A stretch of DNA of 64,000 nucleotides from Rhodopirellula sp. SM50. Its GTDB lineage: Bacteria > Planctomycetota > Planctomycetia > Pirellulales > Pirellulaceae. Below are positions 18,564-27,112 of this stretch, piece by piece. The stretch covers positions 1-64,000 of the forward strand of contig NZ_NTFY01000019.1 of the NCBI RefSeq assembly GCF_002289565.1. Reading direction: 5' to 3'. Below the pieces are notes generated by a model. That model was not told the origin of the DNA. It worked only from the letters and a program-made list of their open reading frames with translations, and made no database searches. The position numbers and the translations under genes were made by a program. Numbering within the stretch: position 1 is the stretch's first letter; every line of letters begins with the position of its first letter.

Positions 18564-18660
18564 CCCCATACACAGCGCCCCATACACAGCGCCCCATACA
18601 CAGCGCCCCATACACAGCGCCCCATACACAGCGCCCCATACACAGCGCCCCATGCACACA
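18564..18660. repeat. 14-bp minisatellite, six exact copies plus a degenerate seventh
   Basis: CCCCATACACAGCG is repeated head-to-tail six times without error from 18564 to 18647, then continues as CCCCATGCACACAGCG. The unit is not a multiple of three. Open frames cross it on both strands only because 14-bp repeats lack stops. It sits in the 630-bp gap between the divergent PDZ and hypothetical genes. I see nothing else definable in that gap. Confidence 0.95.
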
Positions 18661-18917
18661 GCGGCCACAGCGCGTCTTTGGCCAGTGCGTGCGATCGTGG
18701 TCCGCCCGTTTCGCGGTCAGCGCGAAGGCCGCCGGCATCGCCATGCGCACAACCGTTCAGTTGGCTTAACTTGGTCCAGCACGTGAATCAGGAAATCAGG
18801 TTGTAAATCGATTGAATTCCTTTGCTGGCAACCTTATAGTGAAGACGTGGCCGTTGGGGGGTTTGGCTATCCGACCGTTAAGGGAAGCACCAACACCGAT
18901 TGAATCGAGGCCGGGGC

Positions 18918-19670
18918 ATGGCATTGAAACAGTTATCATCGCACGTGGATAACGTGCCTCATCGCGTACGTCTCGCTTTTCTCCCGCTTTTGACCGCGAT
19001 TGACTATGCGTGTCAATCGAACTGTGACCGCTGGCAATTTGCCGTGGAGATGGAACAGTTAACGGCCTTGAACATGGCCCCGAATGATTTTCGTTGGCTG
19101 GTTCGAAATGGCTGGGTCCGACATCAGCGAGAGGTGACGTTGGAGAGCGACGACGGTCGGACGTTTTTGCCGTCGGGTGATTTGACGTTTCCCGAGCGAA
19201 CGTGCTTTGTGCTTACCGACCGGGGCATCGAGATGGCGCAAGGGTTGTTGGCCGATCATCAGGCCGGTGCCCCCGAAAGACAGCCACCGATTCAACCGCT
19301 GCGGGAAGCGACCGAGGTCGTTTTGGTCGACGGCGTCACGTTGCGAGCAGTCAACGGCAGTCGTCCCCGCGGCGGGCAGCGACCGCGTTGGGATTCGGAG
19401 CGTCGTGTGTTGGGCGTGGGCGGCACAATCGTCAAGCGTTTCAAATGGGTCGCGGTCAACCAGCAAGCGATCTTGTGTGCGTTCGAAGAAGAAGGGTGGC
19501 CGCCGAGGATCGATGATCCGTTACCGCCGCACCCCGAGCAGGACGCCAAGCGGCGGTTGAGTGACACGATCAAATGTCTCAATCGAAAGCAGACCAACCC
19601 GCTGGTCCATTTTCGCGGCGACGGCACCGGCGAAGGCGTCGTCTGGGAATTCGTCGACGGCCGTGATTGA
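18918..19670 (+). CDS. Hypothetical protein with winged-helix-like N-terminus and conserved C-terminal domain
   Basis: 250 residues from ATG 18918, with a GAGGCCGGGG purine-rich RBS region just before it; a TTG at 18900 is weaker. The N-terminal half has a helix-turn-helix-like layout (MEQLTALNMAPNDFRWLVRN, then GWVRHQREVT and a wing FVLTDRGIEMAQGLL). The C-terminal ~90 residues (WDSERRVLGVGGTIVKRFKW, AILCAFEEEGWPPRIDDPLP, DTIKCLNRKQTN) look like a conserved domain I recall as widespread in planctomycete proteins of unknown role. Codon use and composition match a real gene. It may be a DNA-binding regulator; this is inference. Cytoplasmic, no signal peptide. Confidence 0.75.
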   Translation: MALKQLSSHVDNVPHRVRLAFLPLLTAIDYACQSNCDRWQFAVEMEQLTALNMAPNDFRWLVRNGWVRHQREVTLESDDGRTFLPSGDLTFPERTCFVLTDRGIEMAQGLLADHQAGAPERQPPIQPLREATEVVLVDGVTLRAVNGSRPRGGQRPRWDSERRVLGVGGTIVKRFKWVAVNQQAILCAFEEEGWPPRIDDPLPPHPEQDAKRRLSDTIKCLNRKQTNPLVHFRGDGTGEGVVWEFVDGRD

Positions 19671-20276
19671 CGCCGCTGAGAACTCCAGCTGGCCCCTTTC
19701 GCTTTTTCCCCAATCTCTCCAGGCAGCATTTTCTTGTCTGGCTGCTCCTCCCCACCGTCTACCCCATTTTTCTGCCCCTGATTTTTCTGCCATCTCCAGA
19801 AATCAGAAAGTGGGTGGCCCCATTTGTCCGTCGCTTCCCATTGGCTTCCGTTGAAAAAGACGTGCTGTCTTGTTCAATGGGGGTCGTGCCGGATCTGCGT
19901 TGCGTGGTTCGTCGACGATCCGGTTTGCGTTTGCATCACGCTTTCCATTGAGTGTGCCGTGTCAACGTTTGTGCCACTCGGGTTCGGCTGGCAGCGTTCT
20001 TGGGGAAGGCGATGGGGAGACAATGGGAACGGCTGGCTACCCGTGGCCTTCATCCGCCGTCAGCTGGCGCGCGATTTTTGGACCCTGATTTCAGCGGACT
20101 GGTTGGATAGCGGGGAATTGAGCCGGCCGGCAAGCTGCGGATAACGCGGACGTCCAAACAGCAGCCATCGCAGACTCATTCGTCCGATTCCTTTCCGTAG
20201 TCGATCCGTGGATGAACGGTTCAAAATCATCGGCAACCGATCACACCGGGACCGCTGCCGACCACTTGGGAGAATC
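19671..20276. other. Non-coding gap upstream of the subtilase
   Basis: About 600 bp with no supported gene. Around 19750-19830 is a pyrimidine-rich stretch with CCCCATTTTTCTGCC-like and CCTGATTTTTCTGCC phrases, which looks like another dispersed intergenic repeat family. Short open frames here lack RBSs and protein-like composition. The promoter for the peptidase cluster is expected near the right end. Confidence 0.5.
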
Positions 20277-21773
20277 ATGATGGCCAAAAAACGAGTGACC
20301 AAGAAAACCGCCCGACGAGCCACCAAGAAAAGAGCGACCCGGACGTCTTTGACGGCACAGGGATCCGCCGATGAGTTCACGTTGGAACCCGGTGACGGGG
20401 GGACCTTCGGCGGCGAGTTCGGTGCCGAGCGGACCGGTCGATCGATCGTCACCGTGATGGGGGATTCGCCGGCGAAGATGAAAAGTGCCCTGACGGAGTT
20501 AAAGAACCGCGCGGGCGTGTCCAACGTGATGCGGATGTCGGACTTCGGCGTCGAATCATTCGAGCTGGCCCGAACCGAAGACGCCGAGGCCATTGTGCTG
20601 GACGAGCTCAACATTGCGATCATCGATGGGGACGCCGATCAGATGCAGCAAATGGCCGCGATGGAAGAATCGGGCGACACCGAGGTGATCATCGAACCGG
20701 AATACATGAACTATGCGTTCGATGACGTGGGTCTGGACGATGACGTGCTGGACGAAGGCGGCGTGGACCAGGAGACGTCGATCGGCGAAGCCGCCAACGT
20801 CTCGGCCGATTACCTGCGCGGGTACCAACAGGGCGTCAACGCGTTGATCCAATCGATGGCCGGAGGCGTCGCGGTCAGCGCCGCGCCCGGTCTTGTCGGC
20901 GCCTTGGCTGCATTCAGTGACAACGCCGCGGCGACGTGGGGGCTGCATGCGACCCGCGTTCTCAATTCGCGGTTTTCCGGCCGAGGAATTCGAGTGGCGG
21001 TTCTGGACACGGGGCTCGATTTGAGGCACCCGGATTTTGCCGGTCGAACGATCCAGACGCAGTCCTTCATTCCGGGTGAATCGGTTCAAGACGGCAACGG
21101 CCACGGCACCCATTGCATCGGCACGTCCTGCGGAGCGTTGCGGCCGGGCGTCGGGCCGCGTTACGGCATCGCGCACCAGGCGGAAATTTTCGCCGGCAAA
21201 GTGCTCAGCAATCGCGGCAGCGGTAGCGACGGCGGGATCCTCAACGGCATCAACTGGGCCGTGCGAAACCGTTGTCAGGTGGTTTCGATGTCACTGGGTC
21301 GGCGTGTGCGTGTCGGGGAACGGCCGACGCGAAACTACGAAGTCGCCGGTCGCCGAGCACTGCAGGCGGGAACATTGATCGTGGCGGCCGCGGGGAACGA
21401 CAGCTCACGCCCTTCGTTGATCCAACCGGTGTCCAGCCCGGCCAACGCGTCGACGATTGTCGCCGTTGCCGCCGTCGATTCGAACTTGTCGGTCGCGACG
21501 TTCTCCAACCGCGGGATCAATCCTGCCGGTGGCGAAATCAACGTGGCCGGGCCGGGCGTCAACGTGCTCTCCAGTTGGCCGATGCCGGTACGACGACGCT
21601 CGATCAGCGGAACCAGTATGGCCACTCCGCACGTCGCCGGGATCGCCGCCTTGATCGCCCAAGAGATCCCTTCGGCGCGAGGCGTCCAGCTGTATCGCGA
21701 ACTGCGTCGGCGTGTCCGACGGCTGCCGCTCGGCTCGGCCGACGTCGGCAATGGGCTGGTCGAAGCGGTCTGA
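20277..21773 (+). CDS. S8 subtilisin-like peptidase with Lys/Arg-rich N-terminal tail
   Basis: 498 residues. GGGAG at 20268-20272 supports the ATG at 20277; the ATG at 20280 is an equal choice. Residues 3-25 are a highly basic tail ([20 protein letters not shown]), not a signal peptide. Residues about 60-145 resemble a subtilase propeptide region ([20 protein letters not shown]). The catalytic domain follows: Asp244 in [13 protein letters not shown], His276 in [11 protein letters not shown] and Ser447 in [15 protein letters not shown], all intact. The oxyanion Asn is in VAAAGNDSS. With no export signal it is predicted cytoplasmic, or bound to DNA or another polyanion through the tail. The first gene of the peptidase cluster; a free-standing propeptide-like protein follows. 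Confidence 0.9.
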   Translation: MMAKKRVTKKTARRATKKRATRTSLTAQGSADEFTLEPGDGGTFGGEFGAERTGRSIVTVMGDSPAKMKSALTELKNRAGVSNVMRMSDFGVESFELARTEDAEAIVLDELNIAIIDGDADQMQQMAAMEESGDTEVIIEPEYMNYAFDDVGLDDDVLDEGGVDQETSIGEAANVSADYLRGYQQGVNALIQSMAGGVAVSAAPGLVGALAAFSDNAAATWGLHATRVLNSRFSGRGIRVAVLDTGLDLRHPDFAGRTIQTQSFIPGESVQDGNGHGTHCIGTSCGALRPGVGPRYGIAHQAEIFAGKVLSNRGSGSDGGILNGINWAVRNRCQVVSMSLGRRVRVGERPTRNYEVAGRRALQAGTLIVAAAGNDSSRPSLIQPVSSPANASTIVAVAAVDSNLSVATFSNRGINPAGGEINVAGPGVNVLSSWPMPVRRRSISGTSMATPHVAGIAALIAQEIPSARGVQLYRELRRRVRRLPLGSADVGNGLVEAV

Positions 21774-21888
21774 TCGCGGCGCCCGCGTCAGCGGAAAAGG
21801 GGGCAGGTACCAATGACACGGGCGCAGGTGTTGGTGTGCAGGCTTTAGCCGCCCAGTGTCGCTGCTCCGCAGCGAGTGGAAGCGTCCG

Positions 21889-21960
21889 GCAAAGGGGTCA
21901 GGTACCAAACATGCGAAGCACCCTACGGGCCATTTGGTTTTTGGTACCTGACCCCTTTGC
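21889..21960. repeat. REP-like palindrome with GGGGTCAGGTACC arms
   Basis: Perfect 21-bp inverted repeat: GCAAAGGGGTCAGGTACCAA begins arm one (21889-21909) and its complement fills 21940-21960, with a 30-bp loop. A third partial copy, GGGGGCAGGTACCAATG, lies at 21800. GGGTCAGGTACC-type arms are typical of REP elements moved by TnpA-REP (RAYT) transposases; no such transposase is in the window. Confidence 0.85.
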
Positions 21961-22058
21961 CGCTCGACCAACGCAATCCCAACATCAAATCTGGATGAAG
22001 CACTACAATACGATCTCCGTCACGATCGCACACGCGATCGTCCAATGGGGAACAAACG

Positions 22059-22301
22059 ATGTCGAAAATGAAAACGGTGATCGTCACCTTGGACGATGAA
22101 CATGTCGCCAAGATTCAACAAGTCGCGGCGCAGTGCAAGGCGGCGGGGATGGTGGTCGGAGAGTCGCTCGAAGTGCTCGGCCAAATCACGGGCCGAATCG
22201 ATCCGAGACGAGAACCCGCATTGCGGAAGGTTCCCGGCGTGATCAGCGTCGACGAATCCCAGGATTATCAATTGCCTCCCAGCGATTCCGACATCCAGTA
22301 A
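22059..22301 (+). CDS. Small protein resembling a free-standing I9/subtilase propeptide
   Basis: 80 residues, no signal peptide. Sequence order suggests the beta-alpha-beta-beta-alpha-beta propeptide fold: a strand (KTVIVTLDDEH), a helix (VAKIQQVAAQCKAAGMVV), a second helix or strand region (EVLGQITGRIDP), then LRKVPGVISVDESQDYQLPP. This last segment matches the common I9 pattern of a hydrophobic strand ending in PGV..V and a short tail that enters the protease active site. It lies 285 bp after the S8 peptidase and before the S8-metallopeptidase fusion, so it may inhibit or fold one of them. The gene has good composition and a GGGG-containing region upstream of its ATG. The fold is an inference. 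Confidence 0.65.
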   Translation: MSKMKTVIVTLDDEHVAKIQQVAAQCKAAGMVVGESLEVLGQITGRIDPRREPALRKVPGVISVDESQDYQLPPSDSDIQ

Positions 22302-22426
22302 AGAACGACATCCAACTGGATCGACGGTCTTCCCGTTTGCTTCCGGGTGTCTTCTGTAGAATCGTCGTGGCCGGGTGTCACACTGACATCAGTGATCTCT
22401 TCTCACTGTGCTCATGACACGACACC

Positions 22427-23324
22427 ATGAAATCATCCTGCGCCTTCGCCACGATCGCTCTGGTCGCGTTGTGCCTTTGCACCGCGTGCACGCCCGTCAA
22501 GCAAACGCAAACCGATGACGCTAAAAAGCGAGCGCTCGCGGAAAACGTTTCCAACGATTCCGCAGCGGGCTATTTCACGTATCGCGATTCCGATCCCGAC
22601 GACGACGATGATTCGCCGCACGTCCCCGACTTCTTCGCCGGGATGGACGCGATCAGCCGACCCGCGGTGAAGCCGGAGGAAAAACCCACCACGGCGGATG
22701 AAACCACAGCAGGGAGTGAAATCTCTGCGGACGATGCTTCTCCGCCGCAGGCGATCCCCGACCCACTGTTGGACCTGTTGCGCGACGATGACGGACCGGT
22801 GGTGCGGGCGGCGGTGACGGTCGACCCGGCAGAACTCGACGTCAGCGAGAGGATCGGGCGCAACACCTGGATGGCCTGGTGCGCCGGCAACGAAGGGTTT
22901 TGGGATTGGCTCTGCACCGACAGCCTCGGCTTCATCGATCTGTTGAAATTGGTCGATTCGCGGCGGGCAGGCACAAATCGCCGACGTTCAATTTGCCGCC
23001 GGTGGGCGACAAAAGCTTTTGCAGATTTGTCATCGGATCGCCGACAAAGCGGAGCATGCGTTGGAAGAACTGAAAAGTCAGATGGCTTCGCTGGCACCGA
23101 AGGAGTTCTCCTTTGCCTATGACCAGCAGTTGGCCAAACGGATTGAGTCCGATGACCCCGAAGCGGTCTCCTCTCTGATGCAGCTCTGGTATCACGCGTT
23201 GGTTCGCCGCAACGACGATCGCAGCGCGACTCATCAGGAGCAGACCGTCTCTGTGCCCGCGGCGAAGAACGGCAAGCCTAAAAAGTCGTCAAAGGAGAAA
23301 GCCTCCCGTAAGGTCCTCCGCTAG
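22427..23324 (+). pseudogene. Frameshifted lipoprotein gene
   Basis: The 5' part starts at ATG 22427 with a lipoprotein signal: LVALCLCTAC has a Cys at the lipobox end, followed by an acidic linker. Protein-like sequence continues to about LLKLVDSRRAG (22965) and then turns into basic, improbable residues before a stop at 23122. From about 22968 a different frame becomes protein-like (QIADVQFAAGGRQKLLQICH) and runs without a stop to 23324 (ALEELKSQMASLAPKEFSF, then a Lys-rich tail). Joining the two needs a +1 shift near 22955-22970 and gives about 298 residues. The function is not recognised. It could be a sequencing error, a real mutation, or, less likely, programmed frameshifting. Its position directly before the protease fusion suggests membership in that cluster. 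Confidence 0.7.
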
Positions 23325-23389
23325 TAATACCGTCTCGTTTCCCCCAGCGGGTACGGATGCCCGATTCGATCCATCGTCAACCTTTTTGA

Positions 23390-26300
23390 ATGATCCGCCC
23401 CATGAGTGACCCGTCGACTTCGCCGATCAATGGTTTCCTGGTGCGACTGCCCGCTGCTGCATCGGCTGCACTGGCCGCGTCGGCTGATGCATTAAAACCC
23501 GCCGGCAACCGGTTCGAATTCGAGCCGCTTTTTTCAACGTCCTTATCCAAGCTCGGGGTCGCCGCCGCCGATGGCAAAGACTGGATACTCGCGCGGCCCA
23601 AGGAATCCTTCGGTGGCGGCAATCCTTGGGACATGGTGCACGAGGCGCGCGAAATGATGGCCGGCGGCGTGGGGCTGGCGGGCGACACCGTTCCCGATCT
23701 GATCGAACCGGATCTGTGGCAGGATTGGATGCCTTCGATTCCTGGTCAAGAGGCTGCGCTCGCTGCGGCGAGTGATGTCTGTGCCTTTGAAGACCAGAAC
23801 CCAGAGTTGCCCGGTCGCCGAGGAGCGTTCGCCTGGCATTTGGATGACGGGTTTTCCCAGCTGGCCCGGGCACGCGACCTGGTCGGCTCCGATTCGGAGA
23901 TCGTCCGCGTCGCGCATTTGGATACCGGCTATGACCCCGACCACCAGACCTTTCAGAAGGACTTCGTCGAAAAGCGACTTCAACGTAACTTCATTGATGG
24001 CGATTCGCCCGACGATGCTCGCGACCCCGGCAACACCGGCCCGTTGCGAAACCCCGGCCACGGCACGGCGACACTGGCACTGCTTGCCGGCGGCCCTATC
24101 CGGTTCAACGGCGCCGGGTATCACTTCGACGGCCTGTTGGGAGGAGCGTCCCAGGTCCGTATCGTGCCGGTGCGTGTCGGCAATTCCGTCGTGCAACTGA
24201 CGACCAGTAGTGTCGCCCGCGGCATTCAATACACCGTCGAACTGTGCACGAAGAAACGCACTCGCGTGCACGTGATTTCGATGAGCATGGGCGGGGTCGC
24301 ATCGCAAGCTTGGGCGGATGCGGTCAATCAGGCCTATGAAGCCGGGATCATCTATGTGGCGGCGGCGGGTAACAATTTTTCGGCGGGCTTTTTCGGAGTC
24401 CCCACGCACCAAATTGTTTACCCCGCGCGATTCCGACGTGTCATCGCCGCCTGCGGCGTGATGGCCGATCGCACGCCCTACTACGACCTCAGCTTCGGAA
24501 CCATGCAGGGCAACTGGGGACCGCAATCCGCCATGGCGACTGCGATCAGCGCTTACACGCCCAACGTCCCCTGGGCCCGCATCGGTTGCAACGAACTGGT
24601 CAACATGGACGGTGCGGGCACGTCATCGGCAACCCCACAAATTGCCGCCGCGGCCGCGCTGTATCTGCAGACCCACGCGGACGAATTGTTCGATTCGCAG
24701 AAATACCCGGAACCCTGGATGCGTGTCGAAGCGGTCCGCCGGGCGCTGTTCCTGTCGGCCGACAAGACCGCCGATGGTGGCAGTCGCGAGAAACTGGGTA
24801 ACGGCATCCTGCGGGCGCTCCAGACGTTGGAAGTCGCACCGGCCGACCGCGCCACGCTGCGCAAAACCCCGACCGATTCGGCCGGCTTCCCGTTCCTCAA
24901 CGTCCTGTTCCGACGCGGACTCGCTCCATCGCCGGAAGACAGGATGCTTCAACTCGAAGCCACCCAGCTGATCCAGCGCTGGAACAGTACCCAGGAAGAA
25001 AACCCGCTCGATCGAGCCGTCGACGATCCCGATCGCCCCTCCGAAGATGTGTCGCAAGACCAGATCCTCGCGTTTCTGGATCAAGTCAGCCAGCACCCCG
25101 ATGCATCGAAGGTCTTGAAAGCCAGGGCCAAAGCGTACTTGGATGCGACGGCGGGAAAGCCAACCCGAGCGAAGCGTCCTGCGACCGAGACGCCGCCGGC
25201 GAAAACCGACAAGACCGCTGCGCCGGCGAGCGTTTTCCAACCGCCGTCTCCGCCCTTTCGAACCCTCCGCGCTTACGCCGTTGATCCGAGTCTGACGACG
25301 TCCCTGGAAACGGCCGGCATCAGCGAGGTCACCCTGAAATTGCCCTGGGAAACACTGCAACCCGGACCGATCGGCGAGTACCTGGAAGTGGTCGATGTCG
25401 ATCCGCCCAGCGGCTGCTTTTACGAACCCGTCGATTTGGATGCCCCGGCCTTGTTAGCCCAGGACGGATTGCCCCCGTCGGAAGGATCGCCGCAGTTTCA
25501 TCAGCAGATGGTGTATTCCGTTTGCAGCCTGACGATCAAACACTTCGAACGGGCACTCGGACGCAAATCCCTGTGGCGACCGGGCCCACCGGCAGAAGGC
25601 GCCCATCGAAAAAACGATGCTCACTTTGTTCCCCGGCTACGCGCCTACCCGCACGCGCTGCGCGAAGCCAATGCGTATTATTCGCCATCGAAAGTGGCAT
25701 TGTTGTTCGGCTACTTCAATGCCTCGCGCGATCGCCCCGGCGACTACTTGCCGGGCGGACGCATCTTCACCTGTCTCTCGCACGACATCATCGCCCACGA
25801 AACCACGCATGCCTTGCTGGACGGCATGCACCGTCAGTTTTTGTTGCCCAGCAATCGCGACGTCCATGCCTTTCACGAAGGCTTTGCCGATTGCGTCGCG
25901 ATGTTGCAGCATTTTACGTTTCCAGAACTGGTCACCCATCAAATCGCCAACACACGTGGGGCAATCGACTCGCAAGAAAACTTACTGGTGCAATTGGCAT
26001 CCCAGTTCGGTCATGCGACCGGCCGGAGAATGGCACTGCGTGATGCGATCGGCAAGGTCAACAAAGACGGACGATGGCAGCTGCGCCAGCCCGATCCGCG
26101 GGAATACGAGACCACCGAAGAATCCCACGCCCGCGGACGGATCCTCGTCTCGGCCGTGTTCGACGCGTTCCTGTCGATCTACAAACGCCGCACCGCCGAT
26201 TTGCTGCGTTTGGCCACCGGCGGCACGGGCATCCTCAGCCCCGGCGCCATCCACCCCGATCTGGTTGATCGCCTGGCACGCGAAGTCACACGCTCGGCCC

Positions 26301-27103
26301 AGCATGTGTTGACGATGTGTATCCGAGCTTTGGATTACTGCCCACCGACCGACATCACCTTCGGCGAATACCTGCGGGCGATCATCACCGCCGATCATGA
26401 CCTGATCACCAACGACGACTTGGGTTATCGAGTTTCGTTCATCGAAGCGTTCCGGCGGCGTGGCATCTATCCACGCGACGTCCGCACACTCAGCGAAGCC
26501 AGTTTGCGCTGGCGATCACCCGAGTCGGAAGACCCGCTGCCCTCCGAAGGACTGATGCGATACCTGAAAAGCCTGCGCGCCGCGGGCAACGAGCATCTGT
26601 ATGCAGATTCGCGAGAAGAGATTTTTCGATTGCAACGCAAGATGCGTTACGAGCTTCACACGTGGCTCAGTCGACACCTGAAATCGGCGGACGACCAGCA
26701 GCGTGATGCCCGGTTCCTAGGCCTCGATCCAAGCAAGTCGTTCGAAGTTCATTCGGCGCGGATCGCCTGTCGCGTCAGCCCCGATGGCGACGTGCTGCCC
26801 CAGCTGTTGATGGGACTGCTGCAAACGACCACGCAGCCGGTGGACCCCAGTGACCCCAAGGGTCCCGGCATGTCGTTTGAAGGCGGTTGCACCGTCGTCG
26901 CCGATCTGCGCGCCAGCAGCGTGCGTTACTGCATTCGAAAAAGCCTGCAAAGTGCTTCGCGGCTGGCCCGACAACAGGAGTTTGCTCTCGGCGAATTCGA
27001 CTCCTTACAGGCGACCTACTCGGGCGCCCGTTCGCTGAACGCGGAGCCGCCGGCGCATGACGATGAGCCGTTCGCACTCCTCCACCGTGGCCCCTCCCTC
27101 TAG
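23390..27103 (+). CDS. Two-protease fusion: S8 subtilase plus HEXXH zinc metallopeptidase
   Basis: 1237 residues from ATG 23390, or 1233 from ATG 23402; neither has a strong RBS. Residue numbers here use 23402. No signal peptide. An N-terminal ~165-residue region of unknown fold precedes an intact S8 domain: Asp174 in VAHLDTGYDPDH, His220 in NPGHGTATLAL, Ser408 in GAGTSSATPQIAAAAAL. A helical region and a Lys/Pro-rich linker (about 590-615) follow. A second catalytic domain has HETTH (His799, Glu800, His803) and EGFAD (Glu826), the gluzincin (M4-like) zinc pattern, with the surrounding YYSPSKVALLFGYF and CLSHDIIAHETTHALLDG. The last ~250 residues are unassigned. The next gene starts 9 bp later and encodes an MBL hydrolase. 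Probably a cytoplasmic regulated protease; target unknown. Confidence 0.9.
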   Translation: MIRPMSDPSTSPINGFLVRLPAAASAALAASADALKPAGNRFEFEPLFSTSLSKLGVAAADGKDWILARPKESFGGGNPWDMVHEAREMMAGGVGLAGDTVPDLIEPDLWQDWMPSIPGQEAALAAASDVCAFEDQNPELPGRRGAFAWHLDDGFSQLARARDLVGSDSEIVRVAHLDTGYDPDHQTFQKDFVEKRLQRNFIDGDSPDDARDPGNTGPLRNPGHGTATLALLAGGPIRFNGAGYHFDGLLGGASQVRIVPVRVGNSVVQLTTSSVARGIQYTVELCTKKRTRVHVISMSMGGVASQAWADAVNQAYEAGIIYVAAAGNNFSAGFFGVPTHQIVYPARFRRVIAACGVMADRTPYYDLSFGTMQGNWGPQSAMATAISAYTPNVPWARIGCNELVNMDGAGTSSATPQIAAAAALYLQTHADELFDSQKYPEPWMRVEAVRRALFLSADKTADGGSREKLGNGILRALQTLEVAPADRATLRKTPTDSAGFPFLNVLFRRGLAPSPEDRMLQLEATQLIQRWNSTQEENPLDRAVDDPDRPSEDVSQDQILAFLDQVSQHPDASKVLKARAKAYLDATAGKPTRAKRPATETPPAKTDKTAAPASVFQPPSPPFRTLRAYAVDPSLTTSLETAGISEVTLKLPWETLQPGPIGEYLEVVDVDPPSGCFYEPVDLDAPALLAQDGLPPSEGSPQFHQQMVYSVCSLTIKHFERALGRKSLWRPGPPAEGAHRKNDAHFVPRLRAYPHALREANAYYSPSKVALLFGYFNASRDRPGDYLPGGRIFTCLSHDIIAHETTHALLDGMHRQFLLPSNRDVHAFHEGFADCVAMLQHFTFPELVTHQIANTRGAIDSQENLLVQLASQFGHATGRRMALRDAIGKVNKDGRWQLRQPDPREYETTEESHARGRILVSAVFDAFLSIYKRRTADLLRLATGGTGILSPGAIHPDLVDRLAREVTRSAQHVLTMCIRALDYCPPTDITFGEYLRAIITADHDLITNDDLGYRVSFIEAFRRRGIYPRDVRTLSEASLRWRSPESEDPLPSEGLMRYLKSLRAAGNEHLYADSREEIFRLQRKMRYELHTWLSRHLKSADDQQRDARFLGLDPSKSFEVHSARIACRVSPDGDVLPQLLMGLLQTTTQPVDPSDPKGPGMSFEGGCTVVADLRASSVRYCIRKSLQSASRLARQQEFALGEFDSLQATYSGARSLNAEPPAHDDEPFALLHRGPSL

Positions 27104-27112
27104 GCAACTCCA

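Noticed and set aside
18564-18660. CRISPR array
   Set aside because: The units are 14 bp and contiguous with no spacers, and no cas gene is present.
18460-18769. Frames on both strands across the 14-bp repeat (GALCMGRCVWGAVY-type peptides)
   Set aside because: Open only because the repeat unit lacks stops in every phase; no start signal and implausible composition.
19824-20144. 106-residue frame upstream of the subtilase
   Set aside because: No RBS, no coding periodicity and unlikely residue content; treated as intergenic.
22427-23324. Two separate genes (231 and 101 residues) instead of one frameshifted gene
   Set aside because: The second frame is protein-like for many codons before its first ATG, and the first ends in improbable residues, so a single shifted gene fits better.
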